Assembly: GCA_017562135.1 (NCBI GenBank)
Contig: QEYB01000766.1
Span: 930,001 to 994,000, forward strand
Reading direction: 5' to 3'
Source: Dipylidium caninum
Lineage: Eukaryota > Platyhelminthes > Cestoda > Cyclophyllidea > Dipylidiidae
DNA length: 64,000 nt
A model generated the notes under the pieces. It was not told where the DNA came from. It saw nothing but the letters and a program-made list of their open reading frames with translations, and ran no database searches. This document shows positions 27,801 through 43,400 of this stretch, one piece after another (the stretch's first letter is position 1; every line of letters starts with the position of its first letter). A program made the position numbers and the translations under genes.

Positions 27801-30800
27801 CTCTATTAATATCGTTCGCATATTAGTGGTTGTGAGACTACTATTGTTTGCGGAAAGACACAGTAATTACTGGCTTTAAGGGAAAGAATTCCTTTTCGTC
27901 ATCTTTCCAGACTAATGACTGCTTCCTCTCGGAGCAGTTTCTGATTCACCTTCTCACCGAACGACTTGGGATGTATGAGTTGGACCCAGCATTTCTCCTC
28001 CCAAGTCGAACCACCACAGAGGGGGAGGAAAGGCAAATTGATTGGGATGTTTCATTGGCACGTCGCATGGAAAATCTCTTCTTCCTCGGGGCCCAGCACT
28101 TTTCTGCCGATTCCCTTATCGAAATGGCCTCAACGTTGTCTGCAGGTGAGAGACCAATCCATTCACAACACCCGAATATTTTTGGCTTTTACGATCAACA
28201 GTGGAAACCACTAGTGGGCCAGTAATGCGTCCCTAAAGTTTCTGATTTTGCCCTCAGGTGTTGGCCAGAATACCGATTTAAATATCCGTAAAGGCTGTCG
28301 GATTTGTTCAGGCTTGGTAATGGCTACTCATAATGAATGCCTTGGCGACGCTATGGAGGTCGTTCCCTCCGTAACTAGGAGATTTTCTCTCCAGCCAAGA
28401 TAACTTATGCCTCTCATTTTTACGAGCTTTTTTGGATACTGGACAGGCTGCTGTTATTGAGGAAGGTAGCGCCCTACTCCGGAATACATGTCGTATTTGG
28501 TTGCAGAAAGCGACGGCGCATCATCCACAGCCATCAAACGCCTTGGATTTTACGACTATGCCTCATTTACGCTACAGACCAAAGCCGTTGTATTATTATG
28601 GCGCTAACGCATACAAATATACTTATGTTCTTACATTGCTTACTGTTCATCAGAAGAGCTGAGTCGCCCGGGTTTCTTGTACGCACTTCTCGCCAACATC
28701 GACTCGAGTATGCGCTTCAGTTCTGCCTCCCACCGAGAACGGCGTTCGACGTCCTTGGCGAACCGCTTGGCCTGGCAACGCCGCTGCTTATGTAGACTCC
28801 GTGGCCTGCGCCTTTTTCCCCTTCTTGATGGGCGTCTGGTCAGTCTAGAGGAGATCGACGCTGCAATGGCAAATGGGAGTGATATGCTCGTGCATCGTAA
28901 TGGTCTCATGATTCCTCCTAAGCCTCCGGACCCGGAGAAGGATCAGTCGAAGAGTGTCTATGGTGAGGCGTTCTTTTCTTTGCTTGGTTTTTACAGCCTT
29001 CCGCAGATATTAATACCTTTGTCGTCGGATATCTCAGTATCATGATATTCTCTAAAGCAAATTTCCTGAAAGAAAATAAGAAATGTAAATTGCCTAATTG
29101 AAGCACATCGACGGCTCTTACGTCTTGTAACATTCAATAGCAAAGCGGGAGACATTTTTTCGAGTCTTCAAAAACCGAACCTACAAGGTTTTTCGTTGCA
29201 TCAGTAAGGGATTTTCGAGAGATTTTTTTGTCAATTCAAAATCCTGATCCCGATTCGTTGAGATGCTTCGAGGGTACAGCGCTTGCTCTAAACGCGGTAT
29301 GCACACCTAAGATGGAATAATGCAGAGGGTAGAGCAACTTTCCTATTGTTCGAATGGAGGATTTCAACTGTTCGATTTTTTAATCTACGCCTGGTGTTTA
29401 GATTTCACTAATGACTCGGTTTGCCCTCTCCTTACTAAATATATTTGCAGATGACTACCTCGGACTGCTTAGTCGCCTGGGGCCCTTGCTCTCTCCGTCG
29501 GCAATCTACACTTCAGACAACTCATTCTTCGCTTTGCCTGGACTCTTGACGGCGTCTGATGACGGACTAGGACTTGGCGTTGCCGACTCTCCTCTCGACG
29601 TCATTAAGCATTGGATAGTCCCGCATCAGTCTGAATTTAATTTCGAGGACACTCACAACTCTGATTGGTTTGTTGCGGCGGCACAGTTAATTGTCTATGC
29701 CGGTGAACTGGACGAGACGCTTATTTCTCACTTACCGATCGTCTGTAAAGCAGCAAAGTCGGTGAAATTGTTTAATCCGCTAATTGATGTGGCGTTTCTG
29801 CCCCCGCTCTGCCTTAAAAATTTGCCCGACACGGAGGAATTTGAGTTGATGTCGTTGTGCTTGGGAGCGAGTGGTCGAACTGAAGTGGATGGGACAAAAA
29901 AGGATTTTGTCATGTTGGTTACTCCTAGCTATTTTACTTCCTGCGGCTCTTCATTGGGGTTAAATGGGGCTGAAGTAAACACCAAGTGGCAGAGGCTGTT
30001 TTCACTAGCCGGTGAGGTCTTTTGATTACATTTAATGGTGAATTTTTGTGACTACTAATGGCGAAGTTCCTTTTGTGTTAACCCCATTCCAGGCATTTCT
30101 TCCATTCAAAGCCTTCATCCGCAAAGATATCGGTTGTCCGATGCGCCTGCTCATATTTCTTCCCTCCCAAAGGACCACGATTTGAGAATGTGTTCGGTTC
30201 TCACCAGCTTAGAGGGATGTAATAATGTTGTTATCGAGGACTGGATATGTCCGGGTCTTGAGGAATTTGTGTTGCCGTGGATTGAAGAGGCAATTGAACG
30301 GCTGGGTTTTGCCCAACCTATAAGGACTGCCTGCGAAAAACTGGCTGCACTACTCAATCGCAATTGGAGCCGCTCTTTCGAGAGGTAAGCCTAAAACTTG
30401 TATAAATTTCTTTTCGGTGTTTGGCATTTTGCTCATAATCACGCTTGCAATCAGTATTCAAATCAGCTTTTTAAAGGTAAAAGCATATATGCGTTGAAAA
30501 GTCCCGAATTTGGCAATGCATTTACATTTGACAACGCCACGGGGCCGGGCCTATTGTCGGATGAAAGCTTGGACTCCGCGGTATAAACTCCTCAACTGGT
30601 CTCCACCACGGTTCCGTTAAAGAGGCTAGATTACTTCGTCATTTTATAAATAAAATCAACTCGTTTTCGTCCTCCTTTACCCTGATTTAAACTGATTTGC
30701 ATGGACCAATGCTTTTCTGAAATAGCCTTCTTCCTCACAAAGGCTTCACCCACGCTCGAATTTATTCTACTGATTTTGTTCACCGTTATTTTTTAATACA

Positions 30801-33800
30801 GTTATGGGCTTTTTCCGCGTTAGATCCGTCGTTGCAAAACGCTTCTATTTTTTGTTTGCGGTATGTGGATCACCCTCAGGAAGGAATTATCGAGGTGGTT
30901 TAGGTATAGGAGGAAGAATTTTAAATATCGTTTCGTCATTCGTTGAAGTTGTAGATTATCAGCAAATATACCATTTGGTGCTTTTAAAATGCCATTAGCT
31001 ACACTCTGGCCGTTGCGTGCGTAGCGGAGGAAGGCAGTGTACGTGTTCCTCTCGGGGCCTCCTCTTGGTTGCGAGCGCTCCGGACACGCAGATGGCTTGC
31101 CCTCACTTACGACGTCAACACTGCTTTTGGCTGTTGTGGAGATCGCTCGAAAATTGTTGCAGCGACAGTTAATCGCCTAGACGCCACTATGATGACCAAT
31201 TTCGTCGCCTCACCGCCTGTCTACGTGCCTTCCGCATTGAGGGGTGAAGACGATGTTACCATCCCTCTCCCCCTCTTCGGTCCTCTCTGTCCCATTTGGC
31301 AGCCTTCCCGGGCTCCTGAAGTGCCATTGGCGTCCGGTCTTATAACTTCTCTGGGATTAAAAAGCAAATTGGATGAGTCCTCTTTTCGCGTAAGCTGTCC
31401 ACATCGTCTCATTATTTTTGCTTTCTCGAATGTATGGTCTTTTTTCAAGGTGATAGTAGAGTCGTCCATCCAAATGATTTCACCGTCTTTTGAAAATTAA
31501 AAAACGATTCTTTTTCTAGAATCGTTCACATCTCTCCAACAGTACTTTGATTTACGTTTATTGTTCTGCAAAATGTACATCTTCAAAATGTTACTACTCT
31601 TTGCCCGACACATTTGGCGCATTCGTTTTACTTTCGAAACACACTCAATGAGCATTTTTTTTTGCTTTTGTCTTTCGCCCTGTTTTTAACCCTGCGTTAT
31701 CCCTGATCGTGCTTTTCTGACAATGGAACAAATTCCTTCCCTATTTGCGCAAAATCTTCGAAATAGCTTATCATGATCCTCAATTGCATTCATTAATCCA
31801 AATTGTCTGTGCGACCACTTGTTTTGGTATTTTTAGCCAAAGCTCTTATGTTTACTTGACGTCCTTTCCTCTTCAAAAAATTTCGTGAAAATGAGCTTCC
31901 CTAATTTTCTTCAAACATCCTCGTAAAGTTAGTATTGAAGAATGGTGTAACTTTATTGTAATCCACATACGATTACACGCTTTATTTGTTTGTGTCCATT
32001 TGTAGTAGTCTTTGAGGCATAACTTCCGACTACTGTTTAGCAAATTAAATGCGAAAAGTATCGACGGAGTGGCTTTCTAACTAATCTTTTCTGCCGCCGG
32101 CTTCTCTTAACGTTGTGTGCTCTTCCCAATGATATTCACGGTCTCTTTCCCTGTCCGCTCCCTCATGTGTCACCGCATTTATTTTGCAGCATCTGATGGA
32201 TCACCTTGCAAAGGATCCCAACAATCCGCCGAGGACCTTAACAATTAAAACCATTGTCCAAGTCTACCGTTTGGCTCTTAAAGTTTTCCCCGATGCGGAC
32301 GACGTGCTGTACCGGCTCTTTAGCTCCACACTTCTCGTTCCCTGCTCTGCGGCGCACGCTATCCGTCAAAACCGCAGGAAACCGACCATCGACGTAGATC
32401 TTGATCAACAGGAAGAGGAGGAAAATGAGGTCATGGATTGCCCTGTTTGTCTGTCTCAAACCGCCGGTAAAGGCTCGAAGAGACCCTTCCTGCGGACGTC
32501 CTCCTATCATCTGGTGCCCGCGCACCGCACTTGTTGGACACGGGCGCAGCTCCCTCCTGCTGTCGATGATGACGTCAGCTTGGAAGGAGACAACGTTGAG
32601 ACAGACGAGGAGGAGGAGGAAGACGATTGCGTTGATGTTCCTGTGCCTCCTATGAAATTGCTTTCCGCTTGTCTTCCGTACCGCTGTCATTTCGACAGAC
32701 GTGCGCCGCTCTGTGATGTCTACGGTTCCGAGTGGGAGAAATTCTTTTGTGAGATTCTTAAGGTAAACCGTCGGGTTTTTGAATGCAAATTATTCAGTGT
32801 TTTCAAACCAGGCATTTCGTCTTACATACCTGCTTTTAAAGTCAGGTACTCTTTATTACTTCTTTTGTGTGTCTGTCGGTCTAAATTCGAATAAATTTCT
32901 TTTTATGCTCACAGCTTAGACCGAATATCGAGCTACAAAGTCATCTTTTTTTGGACTCTTGGACTTTCATTTAAACCGAACATCCACCTTAATTTTATTA
33001 TCTCGGGGCTCCCCTAAACCCAGGCGGTGTAGCCGGTGGCCCCGACTGCTCGTGTGCTTATGGCGAACCCGTTTACTTCGAAAGGAACCCAATTATAGAC
33101 GGCCGTTTCCAATTCTGAGTCCCTTGGTCACGTCCTCATTAGCCATAAGTATCACGTCGCATTTAAATAATGATTTGGTAACAACTACCTCTTTGCCCTG
33201 CTTCTTTGGCTTATTCTTAATGCTCCGGTTATCTCCCGCAATTGACGTAGAGACGTGTGTTCCTTTAGCTTTGTTTATATCATTACGTCCCGACGGTAGA
33301 CCCACAAATTGTTTCAGTCTTTGTTTTTTGCCTTATGGTTGAACCTGAGGTGAGGCTGGTGGTTTGATTATTTACTGCCTTGTTGGCTTCATGCTGCAAC
33401 GAGGTCACCCTCAGTTTTGCTTTTACTTCCTCTGAGGTTTGCCCTTCATCCTCTCTTAATCTTAATTTGACCCTTAAACCACTTACCTTGCGCCGATCTG
33501 GCACTTTCCGAGCCATTTTCACGCAGTGGTGAAGAAACAACACAGCCAAATCATATTCAAGTGCGTCGTATCACACATTTTTTACTTCCGCCAATCGAAA
33601 TGCCCTCAAGCATATGTGTGACGGCTTAATGTCGTTACTTAATTCCGCCACAGTGAAGGATGACAGCTTTTGACCTATTCATAATTGACCCGTACCTTAG
33701 TCTTAAATGAGATTTCTTACGATAACAGGTGCCTCGGACATCTTCATTGAATGAAGTGCTCTCACTACGACCTTCGCCGCCCTCCGCGTCCTCCCCGCCG

Positions 33801-36800
33801 TCCGCGAGTCGCAGTCAGTGGCGGGCAGCTCAGGAGACGTTCGGCCGTCGCCTCGCCGCATGGTACAGTCTCATCAACTGCTCTTTCTTCTCTCACTCCG
33901 CCACTCCCAACGAAGGTGACGAGCTCGCCACACCCTACTCGGCTTCCCCCTTCTCTACGACATGACCGGTAGTTGGCGCTTACCCAGGCAAATTACCAGA
34001 TCGGTGCGTTTACAACTCTTTTCCGCACTTTCTTCCCGGTGGATAGGTTCGCCACCTTTTCCGTGGTTCATTTGAATAATTTGTGATAGGTTAAATTCAG
34101 GTGTACGTTTTAAAATGTTCATGTAAAAATAATTGAAAAGGAAAAGGTCTAAAACTTGTTTTATTGTTCAGGTAGAAATACTGCTATATGTTCGGTGACA
34201 TTTGCTCCCTTTTTTCAGTTGAACAACGAGCCGCTCTTCGCTTGGTCTGCCGCCGATCCAGCATCCATGCTGCCGCCTGAGTGTCTCCTCGGCCACAGTC
34301 TGGACATTCTTGGGTCCGATGTGCCGCTCCCCATTTGCGAGAAACAATCCACAGGAAAATCCAATTCACTTTCTTTTCTCCTCAATGTTCTGCATTTGCC
34401 CGTAAGTGTGTCTGTTCCGAGATGTCTTGGGCTTGATTCCGAAAAGCGACATTCATGTTCTTAGGTGCACTTCTGCTAATTTTAGTGTTCTTAGGTGCAC
34501 TTCTGCTAATTTTAGTGATTAGCAACGTTGCGGTCTTAATACTTTTAATTTTATAACCATTTTTAAGGTGAATATTCAAATGATATGGTTTTGGAGGGGC
34601 TCAGCAGATTTTACAATCTTATTTTCCTCCTAATTTGTTTTGTTTTGGCCCAAAGTTATTGAGGGACCACCTTTTCACGACGATTCATGTTTCCTATAGA
34701 CGATCACTTAATGTTTCTTAACGCTTCTTGGCTTAGTATTCAAACCTCTGGTTTTTATTTTCGCCCATTTCGTATTTTTTTTATTCTTGTGGTATGGCTA
34801 TCGTTTCATTTGAAATCTGTCTTTTACCCTTTACCTTTCTTTTTGGTCAGTCCAGCCATTTCGACTGCCATTTCTAAATATCAAACAATTTGTTTCTCCT
34901 CAAATCAAAACGGCTCTTATTCCGTTTGTCACCTATAATTATAATCTAACATTTACAATGAGATTATGTTGCATTTACGTGTGACAGTAGTGAATGCCGG
35001 ATTTGCTGAAAGTGTACGAGGGTTGTGTCTTTCTCGATGTCCCCCACTTTATCCCCTTCCCTTCAAGAGTTCGTTTTCCTCCCCCTACAGGTTCTCGAAG
35101 ATTCCGTGGAGGAGAGTGTGGGATTCTTCGATAGGCAAAACACTCAAAGTGCCAAAGCCCTTGTGACCGGAGATTTCGCCGTTCCCTCGCCATCTCTTAG
35201 CCGTATGCTCGCGGATTTTCGTCTCCTCACCTTCGCCTGGCTCTCTTCCCGCAATGCCCGGAGCCGCGCCCTTCACTCTGCCGCCAGTGCTCCTTTCAAC
35301 GCCTCGCACAGTGATTCAAACTGCATCTTGGAAGGCTTTTTGGTAAAGTCGTAGCCCCCATTCCGCCTTGAAGTTTGAGGTTTTTCAGCTTCGTCAATTA
35401 GCTATTTAATATTTCGCCCTTTTTGATGGACAGCATTTCCGGCAAGTCTCTTATCTTCTTTTTTGATCACTTTTCCTGTTACCCTGCCTTTTCCAGCTCC
35501 CAGATCTGGCAGTGCGGCTGACACTCATGCAAACAACCGCGAGGTTATCGGGTCCGTCAAAGGAGTGGACCTTTCCCGGTGCCGTTTGTCGCTTCTTCAA
35601 GGGCAAATTTTACGTTGACAAACGGTTTGAGGCGGATTTCGGCACGGACTACGACGATATTGCCTTCCTCTGTGGTCCCCGTGGGTCCATTCAGGACAAG
35701 ATGCTAGCGGAGTTGACGAGAGCCGTTTTTCCGCGCATTCACAGCGCTCAGATATCGCTCTTGTGAGTTTCTTTGATGCTGGTGTTATTTTGGGTCCTCG
35801 AACACTGGCCCGAAACGAAATCCTTATAATTTTATTGTTTACTCCTTTGTGGTTTTACTCACCTTAAATAATTTGTTTAAGCTTCACTTCTTGTGATTTT
35901 TTCAAAGAAAAAAGAACTTTTCTAGCGAGCTCCACTTAAAGACTTGATATGTTTAACGTTATGGGACTTGATTAGAATTCCAAGAGTAAAGTGCACTGAA
36001 GAAGCCTCGAACTTCCCGGAGTTGGGCTTTTCCTGTCACTTTCTTCCTTTTCTTAAGTATATCCCTGTCCACATTATTTTTCAATGTGTCGTGATTTAAT
36101 CGGCTGCTCTCCTCGTTGGCAACTCGAGATTTCTTGCGCTGTAATCGGGTTTATGGTTGAATTTGAAGGGGTGTGAACTTCACTGCAAAGTCTGGGGTCT
36201 CTCTCGAAACAATTAGGGCCCCTTCAGTGGTCTTACTTTATTTACTGCCACTCTTTGAGTTCCAATGGCCATCTTCAGAATTTGTCTTGTATGCGTAAGT
36301 AATTCTTTCACCTTCTTCACTGAACAAATTTTCGACAATCTAATTTCATTTAATCGGGGGATGTTACTAATTTTGGCCGCCTCTGTCTTCTCGCTCAAAT
36401 CAGCATTTACAGTGGTGAGTCATTTCTCTGCACCCAACAGTTTAAATTTGGAAATTTTTTTTAAAAATTACTCTCGAGGACAGACTTGAAACATCCAACC
36501 GACTGGAAAACTTTTCCAAGAGGCTTGTTATCAGCCCTGATGTAAATACCTATCAAGACTAATACGGAAAATCGTGGATTACGGTTTACCGAGTTGAAAA
36601 GGCTCTTTCACATGCTAGACACTTTGCAAGGGGCTTCCTGAGTCTTCGATCCTCTTTGACGCTATCTTCGATGCGAAGAGAAGAGGTATGGGATCAATTA
36701 CGAGCCTATCTCCTCTCCCACGGTATCCCGGTTGGGAGTCCTTCTCTTAACAGTCTTCTCCGTCGCTTCGCTCCTGACGGACTGCCTCCCGTCCCCCCCG

Positions 36801-39410
36801 TCCCCCCTGTCCTCTCTGCCCCTTCTATCTCCTCGGCTGCCTGTGTGTCCGCTCCCTCTCCAAGTGCTGCCACCGTTTCACAAGCCTACTCGGCACCGCC
36901 GCCCCAAAACCGAAGGGGGCCTCCCGCGGCAACTCGGTTTCAAACCCCCCTCTTCGCGGCTCTTGGTGAGTAGTGGTGTCTGAGGTCGTTTAGCGATGTG
37001 ATAATTTATTAACTGTGTGTGTAGGGCGACGTTTTGACCGACTGTCTTGAACATTTATTTTAGGCACTAAGTCGTTTTCTGACTGCGTTTCAGAACTCCT
37101 GTATTTCTTAGAGTTCCTTTACTGATGACAATTAAGATATATGGCAGTTGAGTAAAAGGAATGAATTTTCACTATTTTCAGCTACGGCCATTAGGACTGT
37201 TTTGCCATCTTCTCCACCTTCAATTCGTATTTACAATGCGATTATCTGCCCTATCTCTTTACTCTGCGTTAACATCGGTTGAGGCGGGTTGCGAACACGT
37301 TTTAAGAGGAACAAAGCGCCTCCAGTAGAAACGAGTATTAACCTCTTCGTTCAGCCATACACCTCGTTGACCAGACAACATTAATTGTGTCGTCAGTGAA
37401 TGAACCAAATTATCTTTGCTTAACTTTCTCATGGGATTTTCTTGGTTCAGGACTTTTCTTACCATAAATGGTTTTTACAAGCTAGAAAAGTTCTTTCGCA
37501 CAACTTAAGCGTATTGGGAATCGAAGGTTTGCATTACTGAAACCAGTTGTCCCTCCTCACAGATTTGCTGACCAAGTTAAGTATTGTATGGTGCTTCAAA
37601 ACCCTGTCACCATGTCTTGGAAGTTGTATCTTCCGTAGAAATCTGCGCTCTCTTGTGTATAATGATGGACTTGGTGACATGCCGCCGTGGATGGTTACAT
37701 GTATCATTTATTCCCAGATGGTTTATTCCTCTTGTGGCCCACAAATTCTTGAGGTGAACTTTGGTAAACGTGAGCTACTTTTAAGTTTATGCAAAAAAGG
37801 ACTTCAGTTCGTGGCATAAGCGCTCACTGACCAAATTTGTACTTCGAAGTGTGCAAGATTTTCTAAACCCTTGGATCGACAGAAATTGTACTTGATAGTT
37901 TTTATTATTTCTCTTTATATAATGCGGATTTCGCGAGCTAGTCACAATGGTCTTGTCGTAAATCTTTCGTATTCCAATAATGGTTTTGTTTCTCAATCTC
38001 TTTTACCTTTCTACAGCCTTCGAAAAATCAGATATTCCTAATGTCCCTCAGGTCTCCGCATCTACAATGCGCGCCAGTTTCATTGCCAACTCAGTTTTTC
38101 CCCTTCCTCTACCCTCGTGCAAGTTAACCATTGGCAGACTAGGCGAGCAGTCGATCTATGAAGACTACTTGAAGCGGTTAGGGGGACTGGAGTTCGACTT
38201 TCCTTCCGGTCATCCGCTCCTGGGCTCGGGGCGTATAGTTGAAGTTAACTGGGTAAATGGCGACGGAGAGTCACGACTCCCTTACGACCTCACGGTTTTC
38301 CTCGAAGGTACCACCTCTTTCCCTTTCCTGGTCTGCTTTTTGCCACTTTTTAAAAATTTTCTATATCTTTTTAGTGAGTGGTACTATGTCTGTAATCAGG
38401 ACAGAACTGAATCTCGAGGCGAGGAATAATGTGATTCGACAGTCAGCCACTTCACCGAATCATCTACTCGTCGGTCCTATCTACGTTGAAGTGAAATCAA
38501 CGAGCGTATTATCAGAAGTAGGGGAGGTAGCCGTGAACCGGCCAGAACTCTTCGAGATCTCTCTCGCAGAGGCGGCATTCGCGCGTATCTCAGGTTGGCG
38601 TTACCATCTGGTGCGGGTGCGGTGGTCTCGCAGGGCTTCAGACACAATCGATATTTGGAGGCACCCCAAATTACGCACATTCCAAATCTGGCTCGGAGCC
38701 TTACTGAAGATCCTCTGCATCACCAACTTTTCATTGGTTTGAATAAGTGAACAATTCCATGCATTTTGTATCCGTGTGTATACGACATCTACCCTTTCAA
38801 TTACACTTTAGCCTGTCTGTAGACGGGCAATTGTGTATCTCTCGTCATGATTTAAATATTGGGAGTTGTCGGCTTTGGTCAAATCTTTGCTGGGGGAGCT
38901 GGGGCCTTTTATTGTCGGTATTTCGAAGGTTTCTTAGAGGGGGTAGGGGGCATAAGTGTCATTTGATAGGGTCGTCGCGGCAGGTTTGCGGAAGGGCGCT
39001 AATGCCACTTATGAGGTGGTGCGCTCTGTGTTGCAGCGGGGTTAGGCCGCATGGCTACAAAGGAAAGCGGCGACGTGAGGTAGGATATGGGAAAATTTAA
39101 GGCGCTTGTGAAGAATAGTTTGGAGAGTGGAGTCGAATATCAACTTAGATTACGTGTATGTGACTGCATGAGGACAAACAATAATAATGTATAAAAATTA
39201 AAACACTAAGGAGTATAAGTTTTGCAATTATCGGTAAAATTGACTTTTAAGCGGCTTGTCGGACATATGCACAATTTCAACTTTAAGCAACTTTTTGTTT
39301 TAATTTGCTATATAAAAGACGCTTGTTCTGAAAGTTGCCGTCAACTCGATAGGTCGCAGCGCTGAGCAATCGTATGAAAGCTAAGCACGGAAAGGATTTT
39401 TTCCTTCTGA

Positions 39411-40484
<1,074 letters not shown>

Positions 40485-43400
40485 TAAATAGGGCGTAACA
40501 GCTGCATGTACAATACCCCACCTTTTGGTATTCTGATTACGCCCATTATTACTAGCCATTTATCATTTGAATTTGACCCTTCTTTTTATTGAACATTATT
40601 TTTTTACAGCATAATCTGTGATAGCTTGGAATGGTTTTAGTAAATGCATTCCCTACGAGATGTCTAAGAGGGGTAAACAATAAGGCCAGAGCGCTGGAGA
40701 AATGTATGCATCTCGTCAAAAGAGTAAAAGAAGAAAGGAGTAGCGCTTTGGACAGAGGGTCGAACGACTACGCCCCCGAAGCCGAGAAAAGCGTCCGCGG
40801 GCGGGCAAGCGGCGGCGTCTGTGGCCCCGTCGCCCACTATCAATACGCCCGCCTCCGAGGGATTCGTCATCCGCGATTTGATTGCTGCCACCACTTCGCG
40901 CTTCCCGTCCGAACGGGACGTCGGCTGTTGTCGGTCGAAATTCACTGCCAAACCTAGTCACTCATACATTTATTATTGACTTTTGAAAAGTCTTGTGAAA
41001 TTATGGAGGTATCTTTATTAGAGTCCGTGCAGATTTGCAGATCTATCAACTTGGTAATGACATCTGTGCTTATCTCATGCATTTGCTGAAAGTGCTACTC
41101 TTTGACAGGAATTTTTTGTTATCCACTACAGGTATTGGATTGAACTGGTTAAAAGCGATTATTACTTCAGCAGATATAGATGCTAGGTTACCGCCCCTTA
41201 GGCTCAGTTATCAAGGCGCAACACGGATGCTGAAACCAGGAAAATGGGTAGTAAGCGTTCTAGCGTCGAGTAGTGACCAAGAAAGGGCATTCGTACGTCG
41301 AAGCGAAAATGTTATCTATTTGGAGAAGGGAGTCGCTAAGAAGGAACGGTGAGAACTCGCATGTACGCTACCTTCATCGTTATAGATAAGTCGGTTGGAG
41401 AAGACATGATCGTCGGGAATTCGGAGTCTCTTTGCCACGCGATCGACTAATTCCATGATTCCACCGCTTGCGAGATATAATTCCACACCATTCGCACGCA
41501 ACGAAGCGAAAAGCCGTCTGGAATGATGAAATATACTCCTGATGGTATAGAACCTATGGTCATTGTCAAAAAATATGAGCAAATGTGAAGGCTAGGAGGA
41601 ACTTAGTAGGGTGTGCTTAGTTTAACCTCGTAGGAGTGGCAATCAAGCGATATTTATCCAGTTACTACCAATACGCTATATCATGAGGTAGAAATAACTC
41701 AATTGCATGCATAATTAAGATTATAGAATAATAAGTACAGTTGTAGACACCTGTGATCTTTGAGATAAACTGCGAATAGCGAATTCGTGGGACCACCATT
41801 AACTCGAATGAGTTTTACTCATTACTTACTCGACACCAGGGGTAAGCTCTAGAGGGCTATCATTCATGTAACTTTGGATTAAGGCCTTTGAGAGTCTCAG
41901 TATCTTCAATCTCTCCTCAAAAGCCTCGGTAAAGTCCATTTTTCCCTCCATAGCTTGATTAGTTCTGAAATAAAAGCGTGTTCAAATAGAGCGTCATAAA
42001 TTGTTATTGTCGCTTTGAAGTATAAAATTTTGCGGGAAAAATAGGTTAAAAGATGTCAATATCGCACCACAATCTCATTGCATAAGATGCAGAAAGTCTA
42101 CTCAAAAGAAAAAAAGCGAAAATTGCAATAAGCACCAAAAGTACACGCACATTTGACGCACAATCTCTCCTTTATGACAATAAGCCGCCAGTATATCAAT
42201 ACTCTCTCCTGGGCATATCGTCGAGTCGACATCAAAGCAAATAGCTTTGACGTGGGAAAAGTCTGGCATTTTTGGAACAATCGCCGGTAACTACAACGAA
42301 ATACGGGGTTATATGGGAGCTATTCTCTAACAAGCAGATACTAACATCAATTGGAAACTACAGACTTAGTTCTTTCAGAACTTTCGACAAAGAAAGTGCG
42401 ATAGGAGCCAATTCAGCACAGAATCAGTACGATTAGGTTGGCGTCGAGGTTATCTCACCCGAGATTCGAGGGACCGATAACAATAAAACATCACAAAACA
42501 CCGATTTCCCGTTAGCTGACCTTGTGGATGGTTAAATAACGGGACATGAAAAAAACACAGCCCACGATCCCCTACAAATACCAAGCTTTTTAGTCTTAAA
42601 CGTTGTTTATTTATTTTTCAATTTGATTACTCAGCCAATTCATGATATTTACTGTACTCCAGGTTCCGCATCCAAACAATTACTGCATAACGGAGGGAAC
42701 CCTCCTCCGGCTAACTTCGTTACGTACATTACTGGGGTGTTTTGTTTCGGAGAAGAATCGACAAACGGCAGAGTTAAGTCCATTGAAGACCCGCATACAC
42801 GACACCTACTTTATTTCAGGCGCTAGCATTAGAAAAACCTCAAATCAGGACTCCAAGTAATAAAAGCAACTTCAAAAACTCCCTATACCCCCAGTATATT
42901 GCCTAATCGCCAAACCCAACTCCCTGATTACTTAAGACACCCTCCCAAATGCCTCAGTCAATGGCTGAAGTAGGCATCGAATAAGTGCAATCTCGGTATC
43001 TTATCGACAATTTCCATGGTTTAGAATTTGGCGCCCACACAGGTCATCAGCCCCACTGCCCTATCGTTTTCACGGCTTATAATCGACAATCCCACATCCG
43101 CAATCCAAGCTCTGTTAAGGACCAAGTTCATAAGCACAGAAACTAGGGAATCTTTGCAGTGAGAAAAACATCACAAGGGCAGACACACCAACACCGAAGC
43201 ATGAAATTCAGAGTCGAGAAGTCGACCCAGCTTCCGAACGATTACAAAATCAGCAAATAGGAGACGATAAAGCAAGGGGATGAATACCTTCGCCCCCCTT
43301 CCTGGAATTAAAAAATAGTTGGGCAACTACTTTTATCAGCCCTGAAAGGAAAGGAAAAAGGGGCAACATAGTGTGAGAAATTAAGAACGTGGTGTTGAGC